DNA of 7,164 bases from Lentisphaeria bacterium (GTDB lineage Bacteria; Verrucomicrobiota; Lentisphaeria; Victivallales; UBA1829): NCBI GenBank assembly GCA_017504325.1, contig JAFVRL010000327.1, positions 1 through 7,164 on the forward strand. Reading direction: 5' to 3'. A model generated the notes under the pieces. It was not told the DNA's origin. It ran no database searches and saw only the letters and a list, made by a program, of their open reading frames with translations. Below, piece by piece: positions 4,645 to 7,164 of the stretch (its first letter is position 1; every line of letters starts with the position of its first letter). Both the position numbers and the translations under genes were made by a program.

Positions 4645-7164
4645 ATGAAAAAAACATTGTTGAAAGGCTTTCTCCTTGCCGGGTTTGCCGCAGGTACTCT
4701 TTGTGCTTTTGAGGTGACAAAGGATACACAAATCGTCATCGGGGATAAAGTCCCGGAATCCACCATTCTTGCCGCAAAGGAATTTGCACATTATGCCGGA
4801 AAGGTAAGCGGAAATACTTTGAAAACGGTGAAGGGAAAAAGTAACGCTTCTTCCAAAGTTGTCATTGGCACTCTTGAAAATGTGAAAGATCTTCCCTCTT
4901 CCGCCGCAAAGAAACTATCTTCCGCCAAATCCCCCGACGCTTTTGCCATCGTCAGCAAAGGCGATACTCTTTATATCGTAGGGAAAGACCGGGTGGGGGA
5001 ACTCTACGGCACTTACGCTTTTCTGGATGAAAAAGTGGGCATCCGCTGGTTCCGTGCCGCGACAAAAAGTGATGCGTATGAATATATCCCCGAAAAAACT
5101 GCTTTGAAATTTGCAGATTTTGAGATCGTCCGTGATCCGGTTTTCCGTTACAGACAGCTTTCCCATGTGGGAGCTACCGGCAAAGCTCCGGTAAACGGTC
5201 AGACTGTTGCTGTCCGTCAGGGCTTCCAGATCAATCCCCCCTGGAACTACAAACGCGCTTTCAAAGAAAAATTCTATATGGAAAGAACCTCCATCCTTTC
5301 CATTGGGGATGGCGGTCACCTTACCTTTACCAAACCTGTTCCCCAGAGTCTTTTTGAAAAACATCCGGAATATTTTGCATTGCAGAACGGCAAAAGGGTG
5401 AAAGGACAGCAGATTTGTATCTCCAATGCGGAAGTACAGAAACGCATTTATGATTATGTGGAAAGTATCTATAAAGAAGTTCCTGCAAATGAGTTCAATT
5501 ACCTTTTCGGTATGATCGACGTGACTACCGGCTGGTGTGAATGTGCCGAATGCCGTAAACTGGACGAAACAGAAAAATTTGATTATATCAATGTTTCCAC
5601 CCGTTTCCATAAAGTTGTTACAAAGATCATGGCTCAGCTCTATAAAAAATATCCGGATGCTCTTCTGGAATCCTGGGCATATCATACCTACCGCACCATT
5701 CCCAAAAATGTGAAGTATGATAAACGCGCCATCATCTACTATTGCACCCATGGCCGCTGCTACGGACATGAACTCAATGACACCTCCTGCCAGAGAAACG
5801 TTACCCACCTCAATCTGATGAAAGCGTGGGGAAAAATCTCCTCCCGTATGAGATTGTATGAATATGCCAACTGTACTTCTGTTATGTATGGCTGTCTGGA
5901 AGAGATCCAGGCAAAAGACTTGCGTTTCTTCCGTAAAATGGGCTGGGAAGGCTGGAAGGAAGAGATGCTTTTTGCTGACGCCCAGTTCTGGCCTCCTGCG
6001 AAAAAAGGAGTAAAAGATTTCCGTGCCGACAGAGCCAATGCCAACTGGCAGTGGTACTGTGTCACCGGAAAAATGCTGTGGAATCCGGATCTTGATCCCG
6101 CAAAGATCCTGGAAGATGTGGAAAGCAAATATTATGGAAAAGCCTATCCTGCCATGAAAAAATATCATGACTGCCGCAGGGAACTTTGGAACAATTCCTC
6201 TTACTGCCTGGGGTATCCCACAGGCGACCAGAGACGCCCCCAGCTTCTCTCCGTCCCCGGGGCAAAGGAGAAACTGCTTGCCCTTCTTGATGAAGCTGAC
6301 CGTCTTGCCGGAAATGATGAAATCCTGAAAGGAAGACTTAAAGACGACCGTGACTGGCTGAATCGCTACTGGATCGAACCCAATGATAAAATGCGTGCCC
6401 AGCTGGGCAAAGCCTGTTCTGCTCCCACAAGAGTGGGCAATATCAAAATCGACGGCAATCCCTCTGATGCAGAATGGAACAGAGCATGGCATACAAGTGA
6501 ATTCAAATATACTTTCGGAAGCAAAAGAGGACAGAGTGTTGATAAAGAACACAAAACCGTTCTTTCCATTCTCTCCGATGATGATAATTTGTATTTCCGT
6601 GTGGTCGCCGATACAAAGGAGCCTTCCAAACTCAAAGGCAACTGCAAAACAAAAGATGGAAATGTGTTCCATGATGACAGCGTGGAATTTTTCATCATGC
6701 CTCCCTCCGCCGCACAGGAATATTATCAGGTTGCAGTAAGTGTTTCCGGTGCTGTTTATGATGCCCGTTGCCCCGGTAATCATTCCAAAGAGGATCTGGG
6801 AGTTGTTGCCGCTGTAAAACGCACCAAAAAGGGTTTCGCAATGGAAGTGAAAGTACCCCTTGCCAAAATTGGCAAAGCGGAACGTGGAGCATTGTGGAAA
6901 GTTCATGCCACAAGATGCGTCACTGCAGAAAAAGAAAGTGATGCCGCCGCCGGTTTTCAGATGAGTCTGGATGGTACACCCCATCATGATACGGTCAATT
7001 ACAGAGGGATCATCATTGGTACGCCCATTTTGAAAAACGGTACTTTTGAAACTCTCAATAAAAAAGGTATGCCGGCAGATTGGGCAGTAAGCAGGTGTAC
7101 TGTTGAAGCAAACGGGGCATCCAATGCCCTGAAACTTCCTTACGGCGGTTTTGCCTATCAGCTT
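4645..7164 (+). CDS. Secreted DUF4838 family protein with CBM9-like and CBM4/9-like modules (runs off right edge)
   Basis: 840 codons are open to the window end without a stop. ATG 4645 follows AAAGGAA (4634-4640) at 4 nt. Residues 1-21 are a Sec signal peptide (MKKTLLKGFLLAGFAAGTLCA, cut before F22); Cys20 is not in a good lipobox. Residues about 30-140 resemble the small N-terminal alpha/beta domain found before GH20- and GH67-type barrels (I41-L-A-A-K-E-F, V131-G-I-R-W135-F). Residues about 145-590 show DUF4838 hallmarks: D-P-V-F-R-Y-R, H-P-E-Y-F, and W297-C-E-C-A-E-C303. Residues about 597-790 form a CBM9-like module: I600-K-I-D-G-N-P-S-D-A-E-W611, D645-D-D-N-L-Y-F-R652 and H676-D-D-S-V-E-F-F. 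A further module begins L796-K-N-G-T-F-E802 (CBM4/9-like) and is cut by the edge. The family is linked to glycan breakdown, but its reaction is not established to my knowledge. It probably acts in the periplasm or outside the cell on polysaccharide, paired with pseudopilin 2. Confidence 0.85.
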   Translation, partial: MKKTLLKGFLLAGFAAGTLCAFEVTKDTQIVIGDKVPESTILAAKEFAHYAGKVSGNTLKTVKGKSNASSKVVIGTLENVKDLPSSAAKKLSSAKSPDAFAIVSKGDTLYIVGKDRVGELYGTYAFLDEKVGIRWFRAATKSDAYEYIPEKTALKFADFEIVRDPVFRYRQLSHVGATGKAPVNGQTVAVRQGFQINPPWNYKRAFKEKFYMERTSILSIGDGGHLTFTKPVPQSLFEKHPEYFALQNGKRVKGQQICISNAEVQKRIYDYVESIYKEVPANEFNYLFGMIDVTTGWCECAECRKLDETEKFDYINVSTRFHKVVTKIMAQLYKKYPDALLESWAYHTYRTIPKNVKYDKRAIIYYCTHGRCYGHELNDTSCQRNVTHLNLMKAWGKISSRMRLYEYANCTSVMYGCLEEIQAKDLRFFRKMGWEGWKEEMLFADAQFWPPAKKGVKDFRADRANANWQWYCVTGKMLWNPDLDPAKILEDVESKYYGKAYPAMKKYHDCRRELWNNSSYCLGYPTGDQRRPQLLSVPGAKEKLLALLDEADRLAGNDEILKGRLKDDRDWLNRYWIEPNDKMRAQLGKACSAPTRVGNIKIDGNPSDAEWNRAWHTSEFKYTFGSKRGQSVDKEHKTVLSILSDDDNLYFRVVADTKEPSKLKGNCKTKDGNVFHDDSVEFFIMPPSAAQEYYQVAVSVSGAVYDARCPGNHSKEDLGVVAAVKRTKKGFAMEVKVPLAKIGKAERGALWKVHATRCVTAEKESDAAAGFQMSLDGTPHHDTVNYRGIIIGTPILKNGTFETLNKKGMPADWAVSRCTVEANGASNALKLPYGGFAYQL

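Noticed and set aside
4687..4710. Lipoprotein signal at Cys20 of the DUF4838 protein
   Set aside because: The residues before Cys are G-T-L, which is a poor lipobox; cleavage after L-C-A21 by signal peptidase I fits better.
4915..6987. Minus-strand open frame of 690 codons opposite the DUF4838 gene
   Set aside because: It has the same codon-aligned antisense artefact; it ends at the first in-frame CTA of the sense gene (4915-4917). The sense frame shows DUF4838 and CBM9-like motifs throughout.

Overview
The window looks like chromosomal DNA of a Lentisphaerae/Victivallales-type bacterium (PVC superphylum), probably a carbohydrate-degrading and perhaps gut-associated relative of Victivallis. 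This rests on two type II secretion-like pseudopilins with the FTLIELLVVIAIIAIL N-terminus, an RCP motif and an N-x-x-[FY]-A-D-x-H C-terminus, next to large secreted multi-domain carbohydrate-active proteins. The taxonomic call is inference from protein style; no rRNA or marker gene is present.

Layout: (1) 1-198, minus strand: the first 66 codons of an unrecognised gene leaving the window on the left. (2) 199-351: a divergent regulatory region with candidate promoters on both strands. On the plus strand, four TACGGA hexamers spaced exactly 10 bp, plus a degenerate fifth, lie just downstream of a perfect TATAAT. (3) 352-1113: pseudopilin 1, followed after 41 nt by (4) 1155-3557, a secreted 800-residue protein with a probable TIM-barrel glycosidase-like domain and two C-terminal beta-sandwich (CBM4/9-like) modules. 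(5) 3558-3805: a terminator-like hairpin, a second terminator/attenuator-like hairpin, and a perfect 19-bp inverted repeat whose downstream arm covers the start codon of (6) pseudopilin 2 (3806-4531). (7) 4532-4644: a spacer with a strong hairpin. (8) 4645 to the right edge: a secreted DUF4838 protein with a CBM9-like module and the start of a further CBM4/9-like module, still open at 7164.

The main theme is a repeated pair, pseudopilin then secreted glycan-active protein, occurring twice in tandem on the same strand with a separate regulatory region before each pair. The two pseudopilins have an identical 28-residue N-terminal block encoded with 14 synonymous differences in 84 nt, while their C-terminal domains are divergent. 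A plausible but unproven reading is that each pseudopilin is a dedicated partner of the enzyme behind it, for example helping its export, surface display or glycan capture, and that each pair is switched by its own local element. No insertion sequence, tRNA, rRNA or CRISPR array was seen.
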